From the NCBI GenBank assembly GCA_009746045.1, contig RPFO01000026.1, positions 3,757,563 through 3,821,562 on the forward strand: DNA of 64,000 nucleotides, written 5' to 3'. The translations under genes and the position numbers were made by a program. Below, piece by piece: positions 1-11,677 of this stretch (position 1 is the first letter of the stretch; every line of letters starts with the position of its first letter). Below the pieces are notes generated by a model. It did not search any database. It was not told the DNA's origin and saw only the letters and a program-made list of their open reading frames with translations. Source of the stretch: Mesostigma viride (Eukaryota; Streptophyta; Mesostigmatophyceae; Mesostigmatales; Mesostigmataceae).

Positions 1-650
1 AGGGCACGTTGACAGCCCACATGGCACAGGGAGCCAGTGCCATACGGAGCAGAAGAAAAATGGTGGGCGAGCCGGCAACAGGTGAGTGCATGTTGTCAGC
101 CCACATGGCACCGGGGCCATGCGTAGGGAGCACAAGACTTGTGGTGGTCGAAAGCGGTCACAAGAGAGGCTCAGGCGATCAAAGGGGGCCGAGGGAGAGA
201 GAGACCATGCCGCTGAGGGAGATAGAGGCTGTGTGGCATTCAGCCCCTTCGTGCGTGAGTGAAACCACCCCATGAAATAGCATTGGCAACGCCAGCGAGT
301 CTACTTTTACAGAAACTTTGTGGACACTTTTTCTAGATACACGACCCCCCACAGGGTGATATTATGTTGCAAACACTTGGCTGGGAGGTTAAGTGACAAC
401 AGCTGCATGCAGTAATAAATGGTGTAATAATAATCGTGAGGCATACTACCATAGCATACCACCAACCATAGCCAGGGTGAAGCATCCTTCTCACAACAAC
501 AACAGCTCAACCACCAGGCCATTGTTCCTGTTGCCCGAGCACCCAGCCTTGTCTAAACAGCACTTGGCACTTGTACACCCACCTGCACAAGATACCTGGT
601 CCACCCGCCGTGCATTCGCATCCTGGTGCCCTCGTCAACCAGCTGCCTGT

Positions 651-950
651 CGACCCACCTTTGGTGTCTTGTCCGCAGTGTGTTCGTATCCTAGTATGGC
701 CCACCATCCGCCTGTCCACCCTCCTTTGATAGATGTCAAACAGTGCCCGTGTCGACCCACCTTTGGTGTCTTGTCCGCAGTGTGTTCGTATCCTAGTATG
801 GCCCACCATCCGCCTGTCCACCCTCCTTTGATAGATGTCAAACAGTGCCCGTGTCGACCCACCTTTGGTGTCTTGTCCGCAGTGCGTTCTAATCCTAGTG
901 TGGCCCACTTCAACATTGCCCTTCATGTTTGATGTCCCACCTGTCTCACC
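651..950. repeat. 102-bp minisatellite at the start of kinase intron 5
   Basis: About 2.9 copies of a 102-bp unit; CGACCCACC recurs at 651, 753 and 855. On the gene strand each unit contains AAAG followed by GTGGGT, the same border as the real exon-5 donor at 954/953. The array lies directly downstream of that exon. Confidence 0.9.
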
Positions 951-953
951 CAC

Positions 954-3900
954 CTTTGATGTCCCTGTGGATCTTGCCCTCCGTGTGCAAGTAGTCCAGA
1001 GCGCACAGCATGTCCCGTAAGATGCCCGCCACCGACGCCTCATCCAGGGGGGGGCCCGACTCCAGCTGGATCGCCAGCACAAGAGCACAGGGGCATCCAC
1101 ATTCACGTACACGTAAGCGCAAGAGCACAGCAGCATCAAAATTCACGTTGGCGCGAGCACAAGAGCACAGTGGCTGCCACGTCAGCGTGGGGGCATGGTG
1201 TCAGATATGATAATGACGGGGATGTCAGGGGGGGGGGGGGGGGAGGAGCGAGTGAGTATTTAGTACGTGGAGATAGCGTGGGGGCATCGCATGGGCAGAA
1301 TTCTGGCTCGCGCTGGTTGTCTCATTGATAACCGTGGATATAATATGATATGGGGATATTAGTTAGGGTGGGGATATATAGCATGGGCAGACGATAATGA
1401 TGGTGCCTTGAAGACTCGAGCCATGCACGAGTTGCAGCAACAACGAAGACACTTGCATGTATGTTGACCCAGTGGGAGCTGAGGAGCACTGCCACAGCGT
1501 TGAAGGAGCACGTACCAGTCACAAAACATAAATGGAATGACTCTGAATACATTTTTTAAAAAAATCTTTTTTGGACTTCTTTATCTAGTTTGGAGCAAAG
1601 GGCTGTCCAGGCGCAAGCCGGAAAGCCATTCTTTTGAATCCCCTGTCTTTATATCTGCAATCTAGTTTAAATTTGTTTTAATCTCCCCCAAGTGTATCTC
1701 TGCACTCACCAGGTCAGCCACCGACCCCCCCGCCATGTACTCCATGATAATCCACAGCTTGCTCTGGTGCAGGTAGCTCCCATAGTAGGTGGTCACGTAC
1801 GGCGACCGGCACTGGCTCAGCACCCGGATCTCCTGTGTGAACGCAGCGGGGGGGGTGGTAAAGGGGTACGCAGAAGGGAGGGGGGGAGGGGCCGGGGAGC
1901 GGGGGAGGAGATCCAAGTCACAACAGAATCCGTTGACAAAAAGGGCGGTGGTGATCAGGGCAGGCACGGGCGGGGATGAAGCGCATGCGGTGACGGGAGC
2001 ACGATGTTGTGGCATTAGGGTTTGGGGGGGAGGGAGGGGGGGAAGGGGTGAGAGATTTAAGGCCGAAGTATAACTGTCATGGGATGAGCGTCAGGGTAGG
2101 GGTCACGTATACGTGCCAATTGATTGGTCCAAGGGTATTGCCAAGTCCACGGCATGGCAACAGCTCAGTACCAAGCTCCTGACACGTGGCAATGCTACAG
2201 TAGCATGTGAAAATGTGCGAGGAACGGTGGTAACCCTATGACGTCCGTAGCTTCCCAAAGGGATCCTGACACTGGACAGATGGCCCGTGCCTTTGGCGAG
2301 GCAGCGAGGAGGGCTAGCACGCTACCTCTGGATGGGTGGGGTCTATGGGGCGGAAGAATGGGCGGGAGAGAGTGGGGAGTGGGGAGGGGGGCAGAGGGGG
2401 AAATAGGGAAGGGGGGACTTTGAAGTGGAGGTGATAGAAGGATGGCTTGTCAGACGAAACCATACAGCGCACCCTAGGATCCACACTATATTCACCATAA
2501 TGATCCACACTATATTCAACATAATGATCCACACTATATTCACCATAATGATCCACACTATATTCACCATAATGATCCACACTATATTCAACATAATGAT
2601 CCACACTATATTCAACATAATGATCCACACTATATTCACCATAATGATCCACACTATATTCAACATAATGATCCACACTATATCCAACATAATGATCCAC
2701 ACTATATCCAACATAACATCCTCCCAATACTCCATGAACGCATACATGGGATGCTGCAACAGAAAGCACGGCTATTTAGTGCCACCGGCGGATTCGCCCG
2801 CAAAACGAGACACCTGCCCTGCCTTTGTTTGCGTGCGCTCGCGTATACAATGCCAACCTGCTGCGTACCTAGTGCGAGATCGTGTAAAAGAATGCAACTC
2901 GTCAAACCCAACGAAAAACCCTCAGCGAGAGCCACGCCTCACACAACTGAACACCGTGTCTTTCCGTCTTGATGGCACCAGTTCATCTTGTTGCGAAGCG
3001 GTAGCTCCCACCCTCTCCCATGCTATACTATACTGCCATACTATCCAATTTCAGTATGTGCTTGCCTTTTGGATCTCCTCGACTTCATCTTCGCTGCTCA
3101 TGGGTGGCAAGGCCGGGCGGGGCCAGGCCGGGCCATGAGTTGGTGTTCGGGCCACCCCAGCACCCCACACATCGGTGGGGTGCAACCGCAGGGGACGAGG
3201 GGACGAGGGGACGAGGGGACGAGGGGACGAGGGGACGAGGGGACGAGGGGACGAGGGGACGAGGGGACGAGGGGACGAGGGACGAGGGACGAGGGGACGA
3301 GGGGACGAGGGGACGAGGGGACGAGGGGACGAGGGGACGAGGGGACGAGGGGACGAGGGGACGAGGGGACGAGGGGACGAGGGGACGAGGGGACCAGGGG
3401 ACGAGGGCCAATAAAGGGAACCGGTTCAGCATAGGTTCATGACACTCAACCTCAAACAGAGTATGGACAGGAGTCAAGAGAATGGGCCCACCATTTATAC
3501 CAAGCACCGCAGATACTGCGCGATTCGCAGGTTCATGTACCAGGTTCACGTACAAGCCGGGGAACCTCCTGAGTACAGCCATGGAATTGATTGACATAGG
3601 TCAAGCCGTTCCAAGGTACTAAGCTACGAGAACAACACGCATCAAGTCCTTGAAATTAATGTGAGCCGTTTTCCATGCGAACATCAAGTGGCATTCTGCT
3701 CGAGCCCATGGTGCCAATACGCGACCCTATGATTCCATAGTTACCATCACATACGATGTCATAGTGATCATCACACTTTAGTTAGTGGTCATCGCATGGC
3801 CACCGCATCACATTGACCAGTGCCCATGCATGTGTCAAGCATGGCAGTCCTGGCAGGTTGGTGGAACGCACATCGGAATCACCACGGCGTGATACAGACC

Positions 3901-5029
3901 TGATGGTGAGGCTAAATATAGGCATCACGATGACGAGATACAAACCTGGTGGTGAGACTAAAATGATAACCAGACCATAAAGTGATGACAGGAATGGGCA
4001 AGGGACGAGTATTTGCATTAGGGGTGGCTGGCAGCATTAGCGTTTCATCAACACCGTTGGCAACAGATAGAAAACGGTGTCACGCAATGGCTAAGCCCAG
4101 CCGCTAATTCAGATGTTCAACTGGCAATTCTCATCCAATAGTTATACTCTGTTTCGGAACTGTCCAATAGCTTGGGCATCCTTTCATGCAACAGAAGGAT
4201 GATGGGTTGGCATGCACCCCACTTACGCGGATTCGAGGTCAATAATCTTGATCGCCACCTCCTGCTTGGTTTCCCGATCCACCCTGTCGTTGTCCACACA
4301 CGGAAAGCAGACGGTAAACAAACGGTAAACAGATAATTGCAGCAGGCGTCAGATGCGGCCACGTGGCACCATTGCTCCGGGTGTTAGGAGAGCAGGTGGG
4401 GGAAAAGGGACATTTTGAGAGAACCCAGAGGGGTGGTTGCAGGTGGAAGCATTGTTGGAGCACGTACTAGCAGATTTAAAGCCAGCAACTTTGCCATGTT
4501 TAGCCCTAAATGCGGGGTGCCTTGCCAAGCGGTAGTAATCAGGGAAGCCAAGAAGGAGAGACCAGAAGGCTGGGTTTTATTTTAGCAACGTATCTGATAT
4601 TAACATGAGCTGACCGGTTTCTATAGAAATAAACTGATCACGTAACCCTAACCTGGTCAATGAAGTGCACTAGGGCATCCATATAAAGCTGACTGCATCA
4701 GCGTCAATTGATTGCCCATAGCCAGCTCTTGGAAGTGTGAAGTTTAGGCTTCGATCCTATTGTTTGAGCTGTTGCTACGGTACGCACAGGTGACCTCAGA
4801 TTGCAGGATTGTTTGTAGGAGGAAATGGCGCTGAATAAAGATGGCCTGGGCTGCAGCACGTATGGGAGAAAATGGCTGTGTCAAGGGGGCAGGGATGTGA
4901 AATGGGGACCTACCCTCGGTATACGGCTCCGAAGGACCCTTTCCCAACAATTTCGTGGAGCTCGTAACGCTGCGTGAGGGTAGTCCCGTCCTTGGCGATG
5001 ACAGGAGCGCCGGGTGGAGCCGCTGCCAT
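954..5029 (-). CDS. GCK/MAP4K-type serine/threonine protein kinase, first five exons (gene continues past left edge)
   Basis: Exons on the minus strand, with matching phases: 5029-4914, 4283-4227, 3093-3066, 1832-1710, 1065-954. Together they encode 145 aa of an N-terminal kinase domain. Visible motifs are the glycine loop GKGSFGAV (about 29-36), the ATP-binding lysine in VAIK (K51), EDEVEEIQ of helix C, the hinge IIMEYMAGGSVADL, and HRDIK (141-145) with the catalytic Asp. This is closest to what I know of plant MAP4K/GCK kinases and animal MST/GCK-III kinases, which phosphorylate downstream kinases in stress and growth signalling in the cytoplasm. The start ATG precedes a short leader (MAAAPPGAP). 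Exon 3 is a 28-nt microexon and the following intron has a GC donor (AAG then GCAAGC). The exon after HRDIK, with the DFG loop and C-lobe, lies beyond position 1. Family is confident; the exact orthologue is not. Confidence 0.9.
2478..2716. repeat. 24-bp minisatellite, about 10 copies, in kinase intron 3
   Basis: Unit ATCCACACTATATTCAMCAT plus AATG, tandem, with C/A alternation at one position and a late TATATCC variant. It gives long open frames on both strands that are repeat artefacts, not genes. Confidence 0.95.
3191..3408. repeat. 9-bp minisatellite (GGGGACGAG)n in kinase intron 2
   Basis: About 24 tandem copies of a G-rich 9-mer with one short 7-bp deletion variant near 3280. It lies about 100 bp upstream of microexon 3 on the gene strand. 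The spurious RGDEGT open frames come from it. Confidence 0.95.
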
Positions 5030-5935
5030 TGTAAATGCCTCTAGGGTCAGAACGCAGGCAGCGGATCAACTGTGTGAACAGGCCGGACCGGTCCAAACGG
5101 GCATCATCAACGCAGAAATACTCAGCTCATTTGGGTGAATGCGATCGATTTTCACGCGTGAGCAGACTTTTGCCGAGCGCATGCCGTGAAAATGGTACTA
5201 AAGACAGGTTGAAGCGTGGTGCCAGAAATCCCAAACACGTGCCTTGCGCGAAGTCAACGCGGTGCATGCTCGTTCACACTACAGCTATACAGGATGACCT
5301 CGGGTCTGCTTCCATAGATCGCTGCCATGAATCCCGCCTATGCCTCGCGGTTTCCTCCATATAGCACATTTCATGTTTACTGACATGCTGACTAACTATG
5401 TCAATCCATTCCGAAGTACGTGGCGTGTAATACCGAGATTACCACCACGGTCGACTACGAATCAGTGCGTCCAGAAATGGCACGAAGCGGTCTGCAGACG
5501 GAGCGACGGGCGGTAATCTACGTTCGCTGGCGTCAACCGATTATACTCGGCTGCTGATCGGGGTGCTATTTTCGCAGCGTGTCCTAATCTAGCTGCGACC
5601 ATTACACCACGAACGCTTCAGGTGCATGAAAAAGAAACGGGCAAAAAAAATTCTAGTGCCATGATCGTAAGCGTTGTTGCTGCACGGGGCACCATCACCT
5701 CCGGTTGAAGCAGCATGACCGGAATGTCCGCACTCTGAACGAGGCGGATGCTTGCGGATGCTGTGTCCTGAAAATATCCTCCTACTAGTGCAACAACACG
5801 AACCCGCGCGGGCACCACAATATATCCCTCGTCCGCACATTCAGTCAAACCCGAGAAGATACTAACTTTTGCCGTAACTCACCGTACTCGCAAGCGCTCC
5901 TGGCTGCGAGTTTCAGTGTAAACACTAAACAGCCC

Positions 5936-5968
5936 ATGTGCGGCGTGGGCAACAACAACAACAACAGA
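5936..5968 (+). repeat. Retroposon 3' end with (CAA)n tail
   Basis: GTGCGGCGTGGG followed by five CAA units. Related ends occur at about 32340-32370 (plus) and, reversed, at about 32929-32955; the large (CAA)n array at the right edge follows a similar GCGTGGG stem. Confidence 0.6.
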
Positions 5969-6198
5969 GTAAACAGCTGAAACCGCGGGCACAACAGCGA
6001 AGGCACCGTAGTCCGCAAGACGACGTGCAGGGCCACGAACCAGTTTTTTCCTTCGTCTGTCGGGGAAATGGAGGCGTGAGGGCATCGCTGTCCACGCATT
6101 TTCAAGGCTAACACTGAAAATTAGTGGCTCGAATCGGTGCTTAGCTCGTAGTTGAAGTCCCTCTCCAGATCGCTGAAAACTGGTTGGCTGAGTATACC

Positions 6199-6228
6199 GA
6201 TTTCTGGCCTGCGCTGGTTGTCTCTTTG
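6199..6228 (+). mobile_element. 30-bp mini-insertion of the 200-bp repeat's 3' end
   Basis: Ends in GGTTGTCTCTTTG and begins GATTTCTGG, the last 30 bp of the repeat at 17399-17598. It is flanked on both sides by ATACC (6194-6198 and 6229-6233), which looks like a target-site duplication. Confidence 0.65.
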
Positions 6229-6475
6229 ATACCATCTATCCCCGGTGGTTTACTCGGCTTCTTACCATACCCAGTCATGGTTGACGCCAAATGAGGCAAC
6301 CTAGCTTACCCATTTCGGCTGTGTGAATATACGTAAAGAAATCACAACGAATATGTTTGCGTGGATGTACACCGATTGAATAGTGGCTGTTTGGCTGCTG
6401 TCGCCGCCGTGCATCCAGCGCCACGCAAGTGGTTGAGCACATTCCCATTTATATCTAAAGTTGACTGCATCCAGA

Positions 6476-8744
6476 ATGGGAATTCCAGGGACTGAAGACG
6501 AAATTGATGAAACGAATGAAGCTATTTTGGACCCTGTAGTAAAGGAATGGACTACGAAAGTGGAGCTGTGCCATAGCTTTTTGGCCACAATGACCGAATC
6601 GTTAGAAGTGATCATGCCGCTGCAGAACTTCGAAATTGGGAAGGGCACTGAAAGCGCAGAACAGCTGAGGAAGCTGGCGAATTACGCAGGTACATTTTCT
6701 GTGCACGCAGAAAGGCCATCTGCGCCACACTGAATAAGATTTGCTTACGTGTCCTTGCTGCTATGCATACCTTTTACTATACTCTGGCAGCGTCAGTTTA
6801 GAGGTTGCATCATCGTGCACAGGGGAACTTCAAAGTACTCGCACAACGACGGGGCCGAAGTAAATATCCGGACTGCTAATAGCCTGACCGTAAATAGCCG
6901 CTATCCCAGTTATTTAATCCTATCCTTTCCTCTACCCTCCTGCCTTGTGGTGCTACACATGCATAATTATTTTCAAAGTTTGGGCTTGCAGCGGCATCAA
7001 GAGAGTAAACACAGTACTTGTGACATGCTATTGCACATGCACACAAGTGTTTCCTTCCCTTCCGCCCTCTTCCCTCTTCTTCTCTTACCCACTTCTTCCC
7101 TTCCCAAAAGGCCCATAAACATAGGCTTGCCCCCCTAACTACCCTATGGAATGGATACTGAACTACTCATTCTTAGCCCTCGTACTGTTGGAAATATCAT
7201 CTATTTTCATCGTCTATTTTTAGACGACGTGTCCAAGTCCGTGGAACGCTTCAAGGAAGCAGCTGAACAGCTCAAAGACACATTTGTGGCGCTCAAGTTG
7301 GCGGTGCTGAACGGCGACTTTAAGTCGCTAATGTCACCGCCGCGTCAACCCCTGAGCCACTGCCTGGTGAGCAGTAGATTCTTGCATGCTTGTGTATGTT
7401 CTTTTTGTATTCTTTTCTTCTCTTTTTTCTCTTGTATGCGGCCACGGAGCAGCTGCCTGGATTCATGCATGTTGTTGGACATGCCAGGCCAGGGCTGTTG
7501 TAAACTCTATTGTACATGCCTTTTCGTATGTGCTGTTGTGACTGTTATTGCTGTACCTGCTGCTGTAAACGCTGTTGTACATGTGTTTGCGTAAGCGCCA
7601 CGATGTTGCTTCCTCTCATTTGAGTAATGACCGAGTCTGTTTCGATGACAACGTCCCATCCATATGCGCCCATAAGGACAGTAAACCCATGGATTCGCCA
7701 GGCAACCCCTAGAAAGCGCCTGGTTTCGACTAGGTTGACATTGGGTGGCTACCATTTCGTGGATGAGTATGTATGCCGTGGTGTGTTCATGCGGTGACAG
7801 CAGCCAACTGCTATCATATAGCTAACGATGTCATGACACCATCGTGACATCAGAAGCCAATCAATCGCCAAGTCCTGCAATTAACCGTCATCTGTTTGCC
7901 GCAGGCGTATGGCATACCCCATGTAACGTTGGTGGGTGGGTGGGTAGATGTATTGTGGGTGGTGGCACTGGTGGGACGGGAAGGGATTGTGTGGTCCAAT
8001 GCGGTCCGGTGTGTGCAGCTTTTGGGTTGTTTGACTGTGATATTATTCTACGTTTTCATGAGGTGATGGCATCGCCCCTGTTGATGGAGGTGCACCTCGT
8101 TGTGTTGTGCAAGTAAGTAAGTAAGTAAGTAAGTACTTGCGTGTCATGCGCAAAGGCATGCCACGGAGTACTATGCTAATCTCATTAGAAGTGTGTGTTG
8201 TGCCGTGTGGCAGCATGTTGTGTGTTGTTGCTTGCGTGCAGGTATTTGAATTGGAATTGTATCGTCATGCCGTGTACCCTACTAGGTTGCATCCTGTCGC
8301 ATTGTGCTGCGTTGTCTTGCATTGTGAGTGGTCGACTTCCATGTTTCTTTGATACAGCTTCAAAATACTGTGTTGTGTTGCGAGCATCTGATTTTTCATG
8401 TTAAGGTGATGCTGTGTGAAGATGAGTAAGATTCCGTGGTGCGGTTGTGCGTTGTGGGTGCTTGATTTTATGATTATCTTGATGCAGTGTGAAGTCACTG
8501 TGGTGGTCCGTCGCGTTTCAGGCGTCTGATCTTGAATGATGTTTTCCTTATACGGTGTACCTTCTTGTCTTCAATGATTTCGGGCTGCGTGTGCCAGATG
8601 CTAGTGGACGAGATCACGCGGCTGCACAATGAGATCCAGGACAAGGACAAACGCATGCTCGAGTGCTCGCGCACACTGCACACGTGGGCTGAGCGCGTCA
8701 AGGAGCTCAAGGAGCAGCACACACGCACGCTTGCCGCCGTGTAG
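6476..8744 (+). CDS. MED28: Mediator complex subunit 28 (plant-type MED28)
   Basis: Three exons with matching phases: 6476-6689, 7224-7366, 8598-8744 (stop TAG), 167 aa. The N-terminal part is acidic. The middle exon carries SVERFKEAAEQLKDTF, and the last exon is a coiled coil, LVDEITRLHNEIQDKDKRM then LHTWAERVKELKEQH. These line up with the conserved helices of plant and animal MED28, including the invariant KD and W positions, as I recall the family. MED28 is a small coiled-coil subunit of the Mediator head, bridging activators and RNA polymerase II in the nucleus. The start at 6476 is the first in-frame ATG of the exon; an additional upstream exon is possible. Intron 2 holds the hairpin repeat at 8107-8190. 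The terminal exon has degenerate tandem copies downstream. Confidence 0.82.
8107..8190 (+). repeat. Dispersed double-hairpin repeat with (TAAG)n, copy 1 (MED28 intron 2)
   Basis: A (TAAG)n run leads into a 41-nt imperfect inverted repeat (8132-8172) that starts and ends with AGTACT and has an inner CATGC/GCATG stem. A second small hairpin, CTAATCTCATTAG (8176-8188), follows. Nearly identical copies lie at 11577-11655 (minus) and 35838-35898 (minus). Confidence 0.8.
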
Positions 8745-8985
8745 CAGCAGTGACAGCGCTAACCGATAAGATACAACATCACTCTTGAACTGTCAAGGAT
8801 TGTTGCTGGACTAATTCATGCACGTTTGGCTTGCATCAAGGAGCAGCATGCGCGCACGCTCACCGCCGTGTAACAGCACTCATCAACAAGATACAACGTG
8901 ATTAAAATGGACTGGCAAGAATTGTTACTGGACTAATTCATAATTGCTTGGCTTTCATGAAGGAGCAGTGCTCACGCGCACGTAG
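8709..8985 (+). repeat. Degenerate tandem copies of the MED28 3' end
   Basis: The segment from the last codons (KEQHTRTLAAV-stop) through the 3' UTR motif GCTGGACTAATTCAT recurs at about 8834-8952, and its start recurs again at about 8953-8985. Copies differ at many sites, so the duplication is old. Confidence 0.75.
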
Positions 8986-9386
8986 TTGTCTCACTTCACA
9001 TGCTGGCCGCCGTGTTCCAGATTCAACAAATTCATGCAGGAATCGCCCCGCGTTGCGTGACTGCGTCTACTGGTTCAAGATGCCGGGTAGTGCTCATCCT
9101 GCCTAGTACGCGTACGTACGACTCTGCCTCGACCGATCGTGACATTGATGCTAGCGCTAGCTAAGTAGGATAGGCTTGGCGCGCGGCCCCTGCACCGGCC
9201 ATGGGCGACTCTCCACAGGTATACCGAGCCCTAGCCTGGCAGCGCTGCATGTGGCACGTACATGGCCCTGAGAAAGCTCGAGCTAGCTATAGATTAAGCA
9301 TGGGCGTACCTCGATCCTCCCCGTCCTCGCCAATACAGGGCGGATTGAATGTGGACGATCGCGGATGCGCATGCGCGCATATCGAT

Positions 9387-10171
9387 CAAGGAGACAACCA
9401 GCGCAGGCCAGAAATCGGGAGAAGCCGGACCATATGGTAGCTCGTACGTCATTAGAGTCTTTGTATCAGGGTATGCCTCGATCGCATTTCGGACGAGATT
9501 AGGCAGCGTAGGATAGCATTTGTGTATGACATCTTGCTCGCACCAGTGAGGTCGACACCGCCCTTGGTCTGGCCGGCCCCCAGCGGCTTGGCCAACCAGG
9601 GCGGCACATCCTGACCTGGCCTGCCCCCTTAAGGACATCCCTAGAAAGCTAGGTAAGCCTGCCATGAACTACACCCAGATGTTGATGGCCGACCTAGTGG
9701 TCCCAGCTCAGTTTGCACACCGCATTCACTCCCTCTCTCTTCTTTGGACTGCATGCCATGCAGAACAAGACGCGGTGGCAGAGGAATGTCCAGGCTCACA
9801 CGCCAGCCCCTGTGGGCAAGCTTGCCCCCTCCCCCCAAATGGAAAGGGCGTTCTGCTGAATAAGTGTAGTTAGGATTTTTCTAGACTAGATAGCTTAGTT
9901 AGGTTCGTTCGATTACGCGGCTTCGCCCACCTCCACCCATCCAGCAAGGAATATGTGCTACATGATCTCCCAACGGAGACATGTTATAATTTAGTTTATA
10001 TTAATTTTAGTTTAATAGCTCGAGCCTGCCGTTATCTTTTCCGCATTTTCGAGTTGTTCAGGACGGATGATGAATGTGAATGGAGATGGAAATGTGTAGC
10101 CTTGTGCCTTGAAATTATGGCTGGCTTACGTGTTGAGCGACTAGACATGACCTAGACGGTGGGGCCGGAAA
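9387..10171 (-). mobile_element. 200-bp short retroposon-like repeat, interrupted copy
   Basis: Reverse-oriented copy of the element at 17399-17598. Its 3' end (GGTTGTCTCCTTG) is at 9387 and its 5' end (TTTCCGGCCCCACC) near 10171. It is split by the LINE fragment at 9445-10015 inserted with a 7-bp target duplication. No coding capacity. Confidence 0.8.
9445..10015 (+). mobile_element. 5'-truncated LINE, RT C-terminal end and 3' tail
   Basis: A frameshifted remnant of the C-terminal LINE ORF2 segment (MNYTQMLMADLVVPAQF corresponds to a conserved stretch of the other copies), followed by the family 3' UTR, the CTCCCAACGGAG hairpin and an A/T-rich tail. TAGCTCG flanks it at 9438-9444 and 10016-10022, a clear target-site duplication. 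Confidence 0.85.
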
Positions 10172-10309
10172 TATGCATCAAAATTGGCCCACATGGATTG
10201 AGGTACAGGTTATACATTAAAAATATAATTACTTACAGCAGAGTGAAATCACTCAAACCAAGGCAAACGCCCAGCTATAAACCTATATACGGAGCCATGT
10301 CAAAGCTCT

Positions 10310-10885
10310 ATTAATAAATTAATTAGGAACATAACTCCGTTGGGAGTACATGTAGCACATATCAAGGAGACATGTAGCACATATCCCTGAGAAGGGGCAT
10401 ATGGCACTACACTCTGGGCTACTTCCTGCAAGGGTGGGAATGTAAGCTATACCCTTGTGCCCGGCACTGAACCCAGTGTGCCCGGCACTGAACGCAAATG
10501 GTTTTCACCTTTGCGGAGTGTCTGATCAGAATATACCCTTGCTCTAGGTGCACCAGGGCACCTGCACCCTCATGATCTATCGCCACGCTATTCTGATCTA
10601 TCGCCACGCTATGCCCAGCTAAGGGGGAGCATGTCATGTGGGGGAAGATCATCATGGCTATACAAGAGCTAGGGCATGGCTTCTCAACAGAGAGCATCTC
10701 TCTGCCTAGGCATAGCATGGCTAAATTCTTAACGCAAAATCCACGGGGGTCCCATTATAGGCATGGCTCGGCTAAATTTTGAAGGCATCATCATCCATGG
10801 GGGCCCGTTATGGGCGCATATGCGCGTGGGCCATGTATGCTAGGCTAAGCCTGACTAATCTACACTACCTGACTAATCTACACTA
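10310..10885 (-). mobile_element. SINE-like family A, reverse copy
   Basis: Non-coding repeat whose 3' end (GTGCTACATGTACTCCC, the hairpin, then a TTAAT-type tail) is at about 10310. It matches 12085-12525 in inverted orientation and 43340-43611. It contains a local duplication, CTGATCTATCGCCACGCTAT, near 10580-10610. Minus orientation was assigned from the hairpin and tail. Confidence 0.7.
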
Positions 10886-10904
10886 CCAGGTAGATGCACC
10901 TCAT

Positions 10905-11290
10905 CCTATGGCAGGGTCCCCTTGTCCCATCGCAACCCACTGGCAAACTTGCGCGCGCCGGGCACCGGCGCGGCGCGACCCGGACCTATGTCAGTGACAC
11001 AACTGCTTGAAGATGCAGGGCTTCTGGGACTATCCGTACTCCGCGCCCGCATGATTGACAAGGAGAAATGGGCTGCCATCTGCGATAAGCGATGGCATCG
11101 ATCCCGAGGGGTATGCTCCTGTTTTCTCCCCACGGGCCCCGCGGCCCGTTGCTAGCCAGGGTAGAAGTCCGCAGGTGGAGGTTATTGGTCCTGAGGATAG
11201 CCGCTACACTACGTACCGCCTCGTCTGCCATTACAGTAGAGCCTGGACAGCTCGGATGAGGATTACATCCGCATCTAGTGCTTAACGGTT
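10905..11290 (+). pseudogene. LINE ORF2 C-terminal fragment
   Basis: An open stretch ending at 11155 reads QLLEDAGLLGLSVLRARM and DKEKWAAI, collinear with QLVEDMGGLGLSVIWKKM and DKAKWAQVI near 47350 in the large plus-strand LINE. Both ends are truncated. Confidence 0.65.
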
Positions 11291-11339
11291 GGGGGATGAT
11301 GCAGACGATATTTGTTTAAACCGGTTTGTGTAATTATCA

Positions 11340-11536
11340 GGCGGAGCCAATTTTCGGAAGAACCGTTAGGTTCGCCAGAATTGGCGAAGCTTATAAGGCC
11401 GTACACGTGAGAAAACATAGGAATAGGGGATGAAAATCCGTCAATCCATCCATCCATACATACATACATACATCCACCGAATTTGTCCCTAATTTGCAAG
11501 CAGAAGGGTGAGGTTCTTCCGAAAATTGGCTCCGCC
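11340..11536. mobile_element. 197-bp MITE with 25-bp perfect terminal inverted repeats
   Basis: Positions 11340-11364 (beginning GGCGGAGCCAATTTTCGG) are the exact reverse complement of 11512-11536. A further palindrome, TTCGCCAGAATTGGCGAA, sits inside, along with a short CATA/CATC tract. No coding capacity and no clear target duplication, so the superfamily is unknown. It interrupts a repeat also seen uninterrupted near 35790-35840. Confidence 0.8.
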
Positions 11537-11576
11537 GTAGAGTTTCAACGGGCAAGTTGCAAACACGCACGTTACT

Positions 11577-11655
11577 TGATTTTTCTAATGAGATTAGCAT
11601 AGGACTCCGTGGCATGCCTTTGCGCATGACACGCAAGTACTTACTTACTTACTTA
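11577..11655 (-). repeat. Dispersed double-hairpin repeat with (TAAG)n, copy 2
   Basis: Reverse complement of the repeat at 8107-8190, with one AGTACT arm changed to AGTCCT. The (TAAG)n run is at the 11641-11656 side. Confidence 0.8.
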
Positions 11656-11677
11656 CTACACTACTGGTATATATTCC

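Larger units (their letters stand above)
5030..6475. promoter_or_regulatory. Divergent intergenic region between the kinase and MED28
   Basis: The two start codons face away from each other 1.45 kb apart, so both promoters and 5' UTRs must lie here. I could not place a TATA box or transcription start. The region holds two repeat-derived pieces: a 30-bp mini-insertion at 6199-6228 and a GTGCGGCGTGGG(CAA)n fragment at about 5936-5968. No convincing coding sequence was found. Confidence 0.5.

Noticed and set aside
5589-6235. Small minus-strand ORFs of 76-118 codons upstream of MED28
   Set aside because: No family resemblance, overlapping frames, and repeat pieces inside; treated as intergenic.
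9880-9925. tRNA-like GGTTCGTTCGATTACGCGG
   Set aside because: Lies in a LINE 3' UTR present in several copies; no cloverleaf could be drawn around it.
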